Position numbers and translations under genes: made by a program. This document shows positions 26,127 through 34,623 of a stretch of DNA of 38,285 bases, in pieces (positions within the stretch are counted from its first letter, which is position 1; each line of letters begins with the position of its first letter). This stretch comes from Chloroflexota bacterium. Its GTDB lineage: Bacteria > Chloroflexota > Dormibacteria > CF-121. The DNA is taken from assembly GCA_005880615.1 (NCBI GenBank), contig VBID01000050.1:1-38285 (forward strand). Direction: 5' to 3'. The notes beneath the pieces are model-generated. The model ran no database searches, was not told the origin of the DNA, and was given only the letters and a program-made list of their open reading frames with translations.

Positions 26127-26228
26127 TCACCTGGCGCGGCGAGCCGAACGGCCCTGATGCCGTCGAGCGCGAGCTCGCCGGAGATTGCGCCGGGCGGCTT
26201 GAGAATGCCGCCGACTCAACCGCGCCAT
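26127..26228 (-). CDS. 33-aa Arg-rich basic microprotein MARLSRRHSQAARRNLRRARARRHQGRSARRAR
   Basis: ATG with GAGG upstream; 14 Arg, no acidic residues. Confidence 0.35.
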   Translation of the reverse strand: MARLSRRHSQAARRNLRRARARRHQGRSARRAR

Positions 26229-26234
26229 GCACCT

Positions 26235-26306
26235 CTAACGGCCTCGACGGGTCCGGCGACCTTTGCCGCCGTGACCCCCACGACCTCTCGCGAACTCCAC
26301 GACCAC
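26235..26306 (-). CDS. 23-aa RG-rich basic microprotein (GTG)VVEFARGRGGHGGKGRRTRRGR
   Basis: TAGTG overlap with previous ORF stop; GGAAGG upstream. Confidence 0.3.
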   Translation of the reverse strand: MVVEFARGRGGHGGKGRRTRRGR

Positions 26307-26365
26307 TACCGGCCCTTCCGGCGTCCGCGCCGACCTTGCCTGCTACGGATGATCTCCGTGAACAT
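26306..26365 (-). CDS. 19-aa basic microprotein MFTEIIRSRQGRRGRRKGR
   Basis: ATG, AAAGGTGG upstream. Confidence 0.3.
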   Translation of the reverse strand: MFTEIIRSRQGRRGRRKGR

Positions 26366-26467
26366 CACCAGCCACCTTTCTCCCGCATCCCCTTTCGGGG
26401 CGGGCCGTTGATTACGTCTAGGGGGCAGCGTGGCAAAGGTCTGCGGACGATTTCTAGCCGGAAAAGT

Positions 26468-26495
26468 TTGCCGGGCACGTCCGAACGGGTATGGT
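26468..26495 (+). promoter_or_regulatory. Candidate promoter TTGCCG-N16-TATGGT for plus-strand module
   Basis: Directly upstream of Fis-type HTH ORF. Confidence 0.35.
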
Positions 26496-26673
26496 ATGGT
26501 CGGTCTTAGTGGACGGGCACAGCCTGCTCGTGCGAGAGACCGAGCGCATGAAACGGGCGCTCGTAGAGCGCGTGCTGAAGAAGCACAACGGCGTCCGCGC
26601 CCGCGCGGCCCGCGAACTTCAGATCGAATCGTCCCACCTCCGGAGACTCATCAAGAAGTGGGGGCTGAAGTAG
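26491..26673 (+). CDS. Fis/NtrC C-terminal-type HTH (HTH_8-like) small DNA-binding protein
   Basis: MKRALVERVLKKHNGVRARAARELQIESSHLRRLIKKWGLK; exact start uncertain. Confidence 0.65.
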   Translation: MVWSVLVDGHSLLVRETERMKRALVERVLKKHNGVRARAARELQIESSHLRRLIKKWGLK

Positions 26674-27099
26674 ATGGCGCAGTGGCAAGAGCTTAACGAG
26701 GCGGTGTGGGAAGAATGGCTCGCCGGTCGCCCGGAGGTCATTCAAGAATTAGCGCGGCGCTTTCGTCCAGATCGGTTGTATCGCCTCACGTCGAGCGGCC
26801 ATCGGTGTTACCCGGTGTCGTATAGCGAGAACGGGACGCTGACGGTTGCGGTGACGGGTCAATTCAACCGCATTCTGTTCGGGCGGAAGGTCTTTGGCAT
26901 CAAGCCCGAGGATTTGATCGAGTGCGATCTGCCTGGGCCAGACGAGGATCTCGGCGAGACTGCGCGTGAGGCGGGCTACTCAGACGACGACATCACCAAC
27001 ATCCTGATCCCGAAGCTACGTAGGACCTGGGGATCAAGCACCGAAAGTCCTAGCCCCGCATCGCCTTCACTTCCTTCGCCTTCGCCTCCCGCTCCTTGA
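26674..27099 (+). CDS. Hypothetical protein, partner of HTH gene, overlaps portal 3' end
   Basis: ATG immediately follows HTH stop codon; 50-bp convergent overlap with portal. Confidence 0.55.
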   Translation: MAQWQELNEAVWEEWLAGRPEVIQELARRFRPDRLYRLTSSGHRCYPVSYSENGTLTVAVTGQFNRILFGRKVFGIKPEDLIECDLPGPDEDLGETAREAGYSDDDITNILIPKLRRTWGSSTESPSPASPSLPSPSPPAP

Positions 27100-28720
27100 C
27101 CTCCAGCACGCGCTCCGCCCGCTTCGCCGCTGCCTCGGCGAGTTTTCTCGCCTTCGCCACGAGCAGCTCGTCGTGCGGCAAGTTGAGCAGGCGAATCGCG
27201 TCCTCGTTGTCGATGGCGCCCCACGACTTCGCGAGGGCGACCTTCTGCACGATCTGCTCGCTGTAGACGGGGGAGCTCGAGTGCGCGGACACGCGGACCA
27301 CGAAGTCGTTCGGCATCTGGGAGAGCCACCACTCGTCGCCGTTGACCTTCCGAAGCGTCTGGGACATGACGCGGCGCTGGAGGCGGAGCATCTGGGTGGT
27401 GATGCTCTCTACCCAGTCCTCTACGCGCATCGCGCGCGAGAACGTCGGCCCAGACGAGAGCGTCGCGAGGACCGCGGCCTGCTCGCCCGAGCGCACGCCC
27501 GGCTCCGTCTGCCCGTGGAGAATCGGCGGGAGACCGAACTGTGCGGCCATCATGCGCTCGATCTCCTGCACTTCCGCGAAGGCATCGGGGGGCATTTGAG
27601 GGACAACGGGCTTGATGTCCGTATTTCCTGGGCCGGGAGGAATCGGGAGGAAGCCGCCGGGCTCGCGGAGGGCTTCCATTTTTTCCTCCAAGATCCCCGT
27701 GAAGCCGATGCCGACGTAGGGCGGGCGGTAGTTCATCTGCATGATATAGGAGATCTGCTCAAGCCGTTCGGTGAGGAGCGCCTGAAGCGGCAACACCGAT
27801 TCGATCGCCGGCACGCCCCAGCCGTAGCCGGGGACGGGTCCATAGCACAGCGGGTGGAACGGATGCTCCCCCGGCACGAGCGGGTTGATCGGGTCCCAGA
27901 GAATCCGCTCGGTCGGGAGGAAGTTTTTCACGACGCGGTAGTCCTGCTGGTCGTCGTCCCAGATCCAGAGCTCGGCCAGCGGCACCACGGGCTCCCTGAC
28001 TTGCGGCATCGCGAGCGAGGTGTCGGAGGCATAGTTCACCTGGCCGATCATGTTCGGGGAGGCTTGCGCTAAGATGAGGCGCTGGACCGTCGGCGGCAAG
28101 AAATCCGCTCCGCCGCTCCCTTCCATCGGCGTCGCATGCTCTCTGGCCTCTCGGATCAGTTCCTCTCGATACTTCACGTCGGGATGCGTCCGGACCATCC
28201 GCTCGTACTTCGGCAGAGACATCGTGTAGAAGTGGCAGATCGCCTCCTGTTTGTCGAGGTCGTCCCCGTCTTCTTCCAGCACGCCGATGTCCGAGGGGTC
28301 GGCGAGAATCGTGAGCGTCGGGACGTTCCGATCCACGATGACCTTCGCGGTGAGGGTGTCCATCGCGTGCGCCCAGCGGACGGCGGAGAGGGCGACGAGC
28401 CCCGTGTCGGTGTCGTTCCACAGGCGCTGGAGTTCGAGGCGGGCTCCGTCTTCTTCCTCAATCCACTGGTCCCCGTAGTGGGGCGGAAGGATCACGCCGA
28501 AGCGCACACGCTCAGGCGCGAACAGATGCGCGGTCGAGATGTTGACGAGCTTCTCGATGGCGTTGTGACGCACTTGAACCCCAGAATCGTTACCAAGAAG
28601 CAGCCACGATCTCATCCTCCGCCATTTCGACCTCCGAGACGTTCGCGAAGCCATGTCGATCTGCCTGATCTTATTTCTGTAGAGACTATGGCGGTCGCTG
28701 AGATTCTCAGGGATCTTCAT
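27050..28720 (-). CDS. Portal protein (head-tail connector)
   Basis: 556-aa; NMIGQVNYAS..., FHPLCYGPVPGYGWGVPAIESVLPLQALLTERLEQISYIM, MAAQFGLPPILHGQTEPGVRSGEQA. Confidence 0.75.
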   Translation of the reverse strand: MKIPENLSDRHSLYRNKIRQIDMASRTSRRSKWRRMRSWLLLGNDSGVQVRHNAIEKLVNISTAHLFAPERVRFGVILPPHYGDQWIEEEDGARLELQRLWNDTDTGLVALSAVRWAHAMDTLTAKVIVDRNVPTLTILADPSDIGVLEEDGDDLDKQEAICHFYTMSLPKYERMVRTHPDVKYREELIREAREHATPMEGSGGADFLPPTVQRLILAQASPNMIGQVNYASDTSLAMPQVREPVVPLAELWIWDDDQQDYRVVKNFLPTERILWDPINPLVPGEHPFHPLCYGPVPGYGWGVPAIESVLPLQALLTERLEQISYIMQMNYRPPYVGIGFTGILEEKMEALREPGGFLPIPPGPGNTDIKPVVPQMPPDAFAEVQEIERMMAAQFGLPPILHGQTEPGVRSGEQAAVLATLSSGPTFSRAMRVEDWVESITTQMLRLQRRVMSQTLRKVNGDEWWLSQMPNDFVVRVSAHSSSPVYSEQIVQKVALAKSWGAIDNEDAIRLLNLPHDELLVAKARKLAEAAAKRAERVLEVKEREAKAKEVKAMRG

Positions 28721-29262
28721 GGGCGATAGCCGGGGATCTTCAGATAATGGCCCATGAGCAATCCTCGCGTTGGGCGTTTGTGGCTATCCGAACTCCTCAC
28801 CTCAGCTCCGCAGCCGCAGAGACACGGACGACCCGGAAGAGCCGCTTGTTCTGCGCTCACTCGGGCGCGACGCTGCCTGCCCGTTTCGTTGCGACAGATG
28901 CTACAACGGCGGCCGAGTCCGTCGAGGACATCGTAAACGTGACCGCGCGGGCAGACGACCTGCCGAGCCTTGCGTGCGCCGACGCCGACGCCGCGCATGG
29001 CATTGGTGTACATCGTCACGGCTTCGAGGTGGGCCGGGTTCACACAGGCACGAACACGACAGAGGTGGTCGAGGGTCAGTCCTGGCGGGATCGGTTCGCG
29101 GGCTAACTCATAGACGACTCGGTGAGCGTATGCCGCGCGACCATTCCAGCGAACCGCGCCGTAGTCACCATGCTGGAATCGCGCGCCGGTCCACAACCAG
29201 CATCCCGAATTCGGCTCCGGCGAGATGAACTTCTCGATGCGTTCCGGCAGGGCCTCGACCAC
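28717..29262 (-). CDS. HNH (homing) endonuclease
   Basis: NSGCWLWTG...AHRVVYELAREPIPPGLTLDHLCRVRACVNPAHLEAVT...CPRGHVYD..CSICRN. Confidence 0.85.
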   Translation of the reverse strand: MVEALPERIEKFISPEPNSGCWLWTGARFQHGDYGAVRWNGRAAYAHRVVYELAREPIPPGLTLDHLCRVRACVNPAHLEAVTMYTNAMRGVGVGARKARQVVCPRGHVYDVLDGLGRRCSICRNETGRQRRARVSAEQAALPGRPCLCGCGAEVRSSDSHKRPTRGLLMGHYLKIPGYRP

Positions 29263-29295
29263 ATGCTGACAATACCCGAACGGCCGGGGCGGTGT

Positions 29296-29775
29296 CTATT
29301 CCCTGGTGGGCCGCCTGTATCTGCGGTCGACCTTCGACCCCTCCTTCATCGCCGGCGGCTCCCGCACCGGCAGCACATCCGTCGGCACCCGCTGGGGATC
29401 GGGCCTCGACCCCGTCGCCTTGTACTGCTGTCCGGCACTCGCCGCGACCTGGTTGGCGATGTGGGGGGCGCCGAATTCCCCGAAGGTGTTGGCGAGGGCC
29501 TGGGGGACCGCTCGCGTGGGCACGACCTTCAGCGGCCCCCAGCGGGCCGTGGCGTCGCGGGCGAGGACTTGACTCGCGCGCTGCTCCTCCCAGGCTTGAC
29601 GAGTGACGCCATCCACGCGCTTGGCGATGTTGTGGCCCTCGGTGGAGATCTGGACGGCGTTGAACAACCTGACGATGCGCTTCGAGCCGCAGACGCTACA
29701 CCGGGTCGCGGAGACCGGCAGCTCGTAGACCGGGGCGGAGCCGTCCTCTTGGCGGCACTTTCGTGAGTTGCACAC
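29296..29775 (-). CDS. Hypothetical zinc-ribbon protein
   Basis: MCNSRKC...RCSVCGSKR. Confidence 0.5.
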   Translation of the reverse strand: MCNSRKCRQEDGSAPVYELPVSATRCSVCGSKRIVRLFNAVQISTEGHNIAKRVDGVTRQAWEEQRASQVLARDATARWGPLKVVPTRAVPQALANTFGEFGAPHIANQVAASAGQQYKATGSRPDPQRVPTDVLPVREPPAMKEGSKVDRRYRRPTRE

Positions 29776-29792
29776 CCAGTCCGCACGAGGAG

Positions 29793-30203
29793 TCAGATCG
29801 TCCCTTCCTTTCCGAAATCAGGGAGGCCATCACCCTCGGGCTCAAGAGACGCCCAGAGGTGAAGACAATGCGGGTGGATATTGACGTGGCGCTCGACGCG
29901 CGCGAACACCTGCACCGCCTGCATCCGGTTACCGACGAATTCGCGCTTCACATCCGAGAGGTCTTCGTACGATGGGATGTACTTTGCGCGCGAGACGGAG
30001 ACGTGGAGCCACCAACGGCCGTCATGCTGACCGATGTTGACGACCACGAGGCGCCCGTCGCGGTGCAGGAACGCCCGCTGGCCTTCGAGCATCGGGTGTA
30101 CCGGCTGCTCAAGCCACCCCCACAGTGCCCCGAGATTAGCAACCCATTCGTCAGTGCGGCGCTTTGATTCCTGCCACTCGGCCCCGGAGATTTGAAGGCT
30201 CAT
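29793..30203 (-). CDS. Conserved phage hypothetical (DUF7694-like)
   Basis: WWLHVSVSRAKYIPSYEDLSDVKREFVGNRMQAVQVFARVERHVNIHPHCLHLW. Confidence 0.5.
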   Translation of the reverse strand: MSLQISGAEWQESKRRTDEWVANLGALWGWLEQPVHPMLEGQRAFLHRDGRLVVVNIGQHDGRWWLHVSVSRAKYIPSYEDLSDVKREFVGNRMQAVQVFARVERHVNIHPHCLHLWASLEPEGDGLPDFGKEGTI

Positions 30204-32197
30204 CTCGGCCTCCCCTTTTGCATCACGCCCTGCAAGTAGTTCCCCACCAACCGCCCCTCGACGCTCTTCGGCGCCCACCGATCCGGGCGCTTCTGGCCGG
30301 CGAGAACGTGAACCGTGGGGAGCGCGTTGCGGAGCCAGTGCTCGACCGCGTAACTCGCGCAGACGACCCGGCTATCATCCGACACGCCCCCTGCCTCGAT
30401 CACGTCCGCGTCGCCCTCCTCCCCGCGTCGGAGCCCGTCGAGCCCGTCGATCAGCTCGGGCGAGCGGATGACCACGTGCCCCCGCTCGATTTCATCACGA
30501 AGCTGGTGGATGATCCAGGGGCGAATCTCGGCGGACATTTTCCAGCCGAGGGGGGCGGAGCGCATCGTGCTCTGATCCGGCCGGACATACATAAACATCT
30601 GAATCGCCCCGATGATATTCCGCAAGTCCTTGCTCTTGATCGCCGTCGGCGACAATCCATATCCGTAGTTCTGAATCCGCTGGATCTCCGCGAGCACGTA
30701 CTTCCCCACGGTCCCAACCTCGAGCGCGAAGAACGCCGGCACGCGGCAGCGGTAGGCGCCGGCCAGGTGCATCGCGAGCCACGCGAACTGGTACATCGAC
30801 CCCTCGTCCGCCGCGTACTCCGCGACCTGGACGAGCTCGTCCGCCCAGGCGCGCCAGACCTGGCAGACGAAGGCTGCGGCGTCGGGGTCGGAGGCGCGCG
30901 CGGGGTGCGCGGAGACGACGTAGACCCCTTGCGGATCCGGCTCCTCCCAGATCCGAAGCGGCCCCGCGGGGTCGGGGTCGAGGCGCATCGTGTCGATGGA
31001 GGTCCCGAAATCGTAGCGGTAGGTGGCGGGGTCAGGGGCTTTGGCAAGATCTCGCTGCAGGCGCTTGATCGTCTCGCGCCCGATGATGCGGTCGCCGAAT
31101 GCGACGAAGCATTGCTCCGGCAGCGACCCGTACTCCTGGTCCATCATCGCGGTGTCGCCGAAGAATTCCTCCGCGAGCGTCCAGCGATACCAGGCGAGCT
31201 GCTCCTGGGAGACGACGACCTCGTACCGCTCGGCCACCGCGTCCATCCACTCGCGCTCCTCAGAGGATGGCGGCTCCTCCCCGTAGCGCTCCCACATGGC
31301 GGACTCGGACGGGTCGATGCGGAAGTCCTCGCGTCTGTACCACGCGAGGAAGATGAAGCGCTGCGACACGGCGGTCTGCGCCGTCCTCACCATGTCCCGG
31401 AACGGCCCCGCCCCTTGCGCCGTGGAGATGGACATGCGGAAGCGGCGGGGATGGCGCTTGGAGAAGGCGGCGTTCAGCGAGGAGATCGCCTTCTCGTTGT
31501 TCCACGCCCCGATCTCGTCGTCAATCCGGAAGTTCAAGCCGCGCGAGCGCCCGAGGTTCGACTTCAGATTAAACCGCTTGCCCGCCGCCGCGAAGATCAG
31601 GCGCGAGCGGTTCGGGGCGGACCACGCGAGGTGGCCCTGGTTGTTGACCCGGGTCGGCCAGCGGTAGGCGGTCGGGAGCGAGTCGAGCATCTGGAGGAGC
31701 ACGTCGCGCCGGAAGTCGCGGTTATCATCATCGTCGGAGGTGTAGCAGCCGACCATCCCGGGGTAGGTCTGGAGCCAGTAGAGGCTGAGCGCGTCGCCGA
31801 TGGTCGTGCCGCCGATCTGGCGGCCGCCCTTCAGGACCACGAACTCGTGCACGCCCGCGTCCAGTCCCGCCGCGAGTTCCTCCAGGAGATACGTCTGCGT
31901 CCCGAAGAGCCGCGTGAATGGGATCACGCCCTCGTCCCGGTGATGGAGCGCGACTTGTAGGCTGTTGCCTAACGAGTAGAGATCGTGGGTGCGCATGTCG
32001 TGCCCGTCGAGACCATAGCGGGTGATAACTTCGCCGGCGGCGCACGTCGCGATCCGGGCGGCTCGGGTCGCGTCTTCATCGACGAACGGCCAGCGCCAAT
32101 CAATCATTCGGTAGAACCAACTACACCTCCAGAGTCGCCCGGGCCAACTGTTTCGTCTCGCCCTCGCCTCTGCGATCCGCTCGCGCCAGGTTTTCAT
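30200..32197 (-). CDS. terL: Terminase large subunit
   Basis: LKGGRQIGGTT deviant Walker A; LNFRIDDEIGAW Walker B-like; 665 aa; GGAGGAGAC before ATG. Confidence 0.75.
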   Translation of the reverse strand: MKTWRERIAEARARRNSWPGRLWRCSWFYRMIDWRWPFVDEDATRAARIATCAAGEVITRYGLDGHDMRTHDLYSLGNSLQVALHHRDEGVIPFTRLFGTQTYLLEELAAGLDAGVHEFVVLKGGRQIGGTTIGDALSLYWLQTYPGMVGCYTSDDDDNRDFRRDVLLQMLDSLPTAYRWPTRVNNQGHLAWSAPNRSRLIFAAAGKRFNLKSNLGRSRGLNFRIDDEIGAWNNEKAISSLNAAFSKRHPRRFRMSISTAQGAGPFRDMVRTAQTAVSQRFIFLAWYRREDFRIDPSESAMWERYGEEPPSSEEREWMDAVAERYEVVVSQEQLAWYRWTLAEEFFGDTAMMDQEYGSLPEQCFVAFGDRIIGRETIKRLQRDLAKAPDPATYRYDFGTSIDTMRLDPDPAGPLRIWEEPDPQGVYVVSAHPARASDPDAAAFVCQVWRAWADELVQVAEYAADEGSMYQFAWLAMHLAGAYRCRVPAFFALEVGTVGKYVLAEIQRIQNYGYGLSPTAIKSKDLRNIIGAIQMFMYVRPDQSTMRSAPLGWKMSAEIRPWIIHQLRDEIERGHVVIRSPELIDGLDGLRRGEEGDADVIEAGGVSDDSRVVCASYAVEHWLRNALPTVHVLAGQKRPDRWAPKSVEGRLVGNYLQGVMQKGRPR

Positions 32198-32572
32198 GTC
32201 TCCTCCTCCAACCTCACCGCCTCCACCTTGAGCGTCCAGCGTCGGCGCTTGTCGTCGGACTTCCGCATTGCCCACGTCATCACGGAGATTCTATTCCCGG
32301 CCGCGAGCCACCGCTCGGCTTTCGCCCAGACTTTCGGCGAGCGGATCTTCGCGATGCGCGTGGCGGCGTCGTCGGTGCGAGCGCACTGGACCCCGAGCAC
32401 CCCGGGCTGGTCGGGCTCGATCGCGATGATGTCAAAGAAAGCCGAAGAGGTCTTGGCGAATCCCGCGACCTCCATCGGGTCTCACGACGTAAGCGTTGAA
32501 CTTCTCCACGACCGCCGCGAGACAGCCGCGCTTGCGGAGGGCGAGGAGGGTGCGCTGGGTCGGCGAGATCAT
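32194..32572 (-). CDS. PDDEXK-like nuclease/resolvase-type phage protein, split by TGA; +1 frameshift at CTTTGAC (32431-32437) restores 125-aa protein
   Basis: MISPTQRTLLALRKRGCLAAVVEKFNAYVVRPDGGRGIRQDLFGFL/DIIAIEPDQPGVLGVQCARTDDAATRIAKI...; ATGA overlaps at both ends. Confidence 0.65.
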
Positions 32573-33213
32573 GTCCTCGCCTCCTGCACGCCGGGGCGGG
32601 CGAGGGCGGCGCGGGCACGACTCAGTGCCTCGTGGAACTCATGCTTTATCTTTCGTTGATTCGCATCCCCATCGACCCATGCCATCGGTCTGTCAACCAA
32701 ATCGGCCAGCGCCTCCGCGCACGCGCGCAAGTTCGCCTGCGCCGTCTCAAGTTCCAAGCCGAGCTTCCCAACGCGCTCACTGTAATGATTCGCATGCTCC
32801 GTCGCACGTTCCAGGTCGGCGCGGAGGGCGTCAACGCGTTCGTCCTGATCCATAAGCAGACCGAGGACTCTTTGCAGTTCAGCCCGCGTCTCCTTGTAGT
32901 CGGCGCGGAGGGCGTCGCACTCGCGAGCACGATGCTCCGCCACATAGGCGGCATCGGCGAGCCCCTGTTTCAAGCGCATGATCTGATCGAGGCTGATATT
33001 TGCGTCGAGAATCGCGTCGTCAGCGATCTTGCGGAGCTGCACAATGTCCTTGCCGTGCACCTCATGCACAAGATCTTCAAGGGGGGACGCCGGCCGCAGG
33101 CGCGCGAGGAGGGCGTCGGCGATCTCTAGTGCGTAATATTCCCCACGCGGCGTGTGAAGCCTTACTCCGGCACGAACGATCTCGGCGATCTCCTCCCGCG
33201 TCGGAAGACTCAT
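32569..33213 (-). CDS. Coiled-coil hypothetical protein
   Basis: MSLPTREEIAEIVRAGVRLHTPRGEYYALEIADALLARL...; heptad-rich. Confidence 0.5.
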   Translation of the reverse strand: MSLPTREEIAEIVRAGVRLHTPRGEYYALEIADALLARLRPASPLEDLVHEVHGKDIVQLRKIADDAILDANISLDQIMRLKQGLADAAYVAEHRARECDALRADYKETRAELQRVLGLLMDQDERVDALRADLERATEHANHYSERVGKLGLELETAQANLRACAEALADLVDRPMAWVDGDANQRKIKHEFHEALSRARAALARPGVQEART

Positions 33214-33446
33214 CGCTGGGGCATCCACCACACAAACACGCGCGGCCCCCGGCACGGGCCGCTGTGACCAAGTGGTCGGATGCACTTGCGTGCAGTCCCC
33301 CGGATCGCGCCTTCCGGTCGAGTGATCCGACCACCCTCAGCCGTCCTTGCGCGCTCGCGTCTGCTGGGATCGCGTGGGCGCCTGAGCCACATGTCTGCGC
33401 AGCCCAAGATCTCTCGCGCGGGGTTCAGCGCGCCCGGGGCGGTCAC
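33210..33446 (-). CDS. Small phage protein with CxxxxGHxGPC motif
   Basis: KCIRPLGHSGPCRGPRVFVWW; ATGA overlap. Confidence 0.45.
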   Translation of the reverse strand: MTAPGALNPAREILGCADMWLRRPRDPSRRERARTAEGGRITRPEGAIRGTARKCIRPLGHSGPCRGPRVFVWWMPQR

Positions 33447-33450
33447 GTCG

Positions 33451-33663
33451 TCACCTGGCCTTCAGTCTTCTCGCGTGGTTGGCCAGATGGCGAATCCAGT
33501 TGGGAACGGAGTCGGACTCTATCGCCGCGACGTGTTGGCAACCAACGATCTCTCGGAGTACGTTCAGATCATTGAGCGTCACCCGCTCCGTATCTTCCTT
33601 GGGAAACGGCACGGCAACCCACGTCGCCAGCTCAGCACGTAAGCGCCGTCTCACCCGTCTCAC
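33451..33663 (-). CDS. Hypothetical protein (GTG start uncertain)
   Basis: RRRLRAELATWVAVPFPKEDTERVTLNDLNVLREIVG... Confidence 0.4.
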   Translation of the reverse strand: MRRVRRRLRAELATWVAVPFPKEDTERVTLNDLNVLREIVGCQHVAAIESDSVPNWIRHLANHARRLKAR

Positions 33664-33697
33664 CCTCCCGCCTCCCGCGCCCCCAGCGCCGGGGGGA

Positions 33698-33871
33698 TCA
33701 CCACTCCGGCCTCGCGCCGCAGTCGCACCGCTCGCGCCCATCGGTCCAGACGTGAATGCCGGGGCCGCAAAGGTTCAGCTCCACCTCGTGGAAGAGGCAC
33801 ACGTCATAGTAGCGCGCCTGGAGCCCGTGGACGCGGTCACAGTGGTGGTCGCAGGTGAGGCAGTAGGTCAT
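33698..33871 (-). CDS. 57-aa Cys/His-rich microprotein
   Basis: MTYCLTCDHHCDRVHGLQARYYDVCLFHEVELNLCGPGIHVWTDGRERCDCGARPEW; ATGA overlap; absent from ORF track. Confidence 0.5.
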   Translation of the reverse strand: MTYCLTCDHHCDRVHGLQARYYDVCLFHEVELNLCGPGIHVWTDGRERCDCGARPEW

Positions 33872-34077
33872 GCGGACCGCCTCCTCGCCTGCCCCAAGTA
33901 GATGAGCTGTTTCTCTAGGAGCGCCCGCTCCACGACCGCACGCGGCAGCACGCGCTCGCGCTGTTGCTGCTCGTCGTAGACCAAGACGGTCCTCGGTCGG
34001 ACCCGCAGGATCGTGAATGTAATGTCGAAGGGCGGTGCCGTCCTGAACCGGGCGCGCTCGAGGTGGGAGAGGGTCAT
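33868..34077 (-). CDS. Hypothetical protein
   Basis: MTLSHLERARFRTAPPFDITFTILRVRPRTVLVYDEQQQ... Confidence 0.45.
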   Translation of the reverse strand: MTLSHLERARFRTAPPFDITFTILRVRPRTVLVYDEQQQRERVLPRAVVERALLEKQLIYLGQARRRSA

Positions 34078-34166
34078 CGGCGCTTCCGCATGTAGTAAAC
34101 CGAGATGGCGAGAATCCACACCATAACGATGATTGTTAAGGCCGCGGGGATCTCAAACCACCGCAT
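34074..34166 (-). CDS. 30-aa single-TM microprotein MRWFEIPAALTIIVMVWILAISVYYMRKRR
   Basis: TGATG and ATGA overlaps with neighbours; absent from ORF track. Confidence 0.5.
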   Translation of the reverse strand: MRWFEIPAALTIIVMVWILAISVYYMRKRR

Positions 34167-34339
34167 CACGCCTTCTCCTGCTCCTTCACGTTCTCGCGCA
34201 GCCGGAGATACCAATCCAGTGCCTCCGCGAGCGGGGCCGTATGATAATGGAACGAGCCGACATCTTCACAACCCGGATCTGCGTCGTGGCCTTGAGTGAA
34301 ACAGGCGTATAGTCGGATGCGTACGGCAACTGCGGTCAT
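34166..34339 (-). CDS. Hypothetical protein
   Basis: MTAVAVRIRLYACFTQGHDADPGCEDVG... Confidence 0.45.
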   Translation of the reverse strand: MTAVAVRIRLYACFTQGHDADPGCEDVGSFHYHTAPLAEALDWYLRLRENVKEQEKA

Positions 34340-34623
34340 TTCTCCTGCTCCTTCACGACTCCGCGCCACGCGATCTCGGCGTCGAGTTTCTCGCGTTCGT
34401 GCTTGCGGTTGATCTCGTCGTTGATCTTCTGACGCTCACGCTTCTCGATTGCGGTCACGAAGTCGGTGAGGTCCCGATACGCCTTCTCCGCCCTGATCCG
34501 CGCGAGGTTCAGGCTGCGGCCGGTCGCGGTGATCGACCACATGATGCCCTCGCTGGTCTTGGTGATGCGGACCGAGGGACGCTCGGCGGTGCCGTTCTGG
34601 AGGTAGACGACGCGGGGCTTCAT
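34336..34623 (-). CDS. Hypothetical charged protein
   Basis: MKPRVVYLQNGTAERPSVRITKTSEGIMWSITATGRSLNLARIRAEKAYRDL... Confidence 0.5.
   Translation of the reverse strand: MKPRVVYLQNGTAERPSVRITKTSEGIMWSITATGRSLNLARIRAEKAYRDLTDFVTAIEKRERQKINDEINRKHEREKLDAEIAWRGVVKEQEK

Noticed and set aside
30164-31960. 598-aa plus-strand ORF antisense to terminase
   Set aside because: Compositionally an antisense shadow; terminase motifs are on the minus strand.
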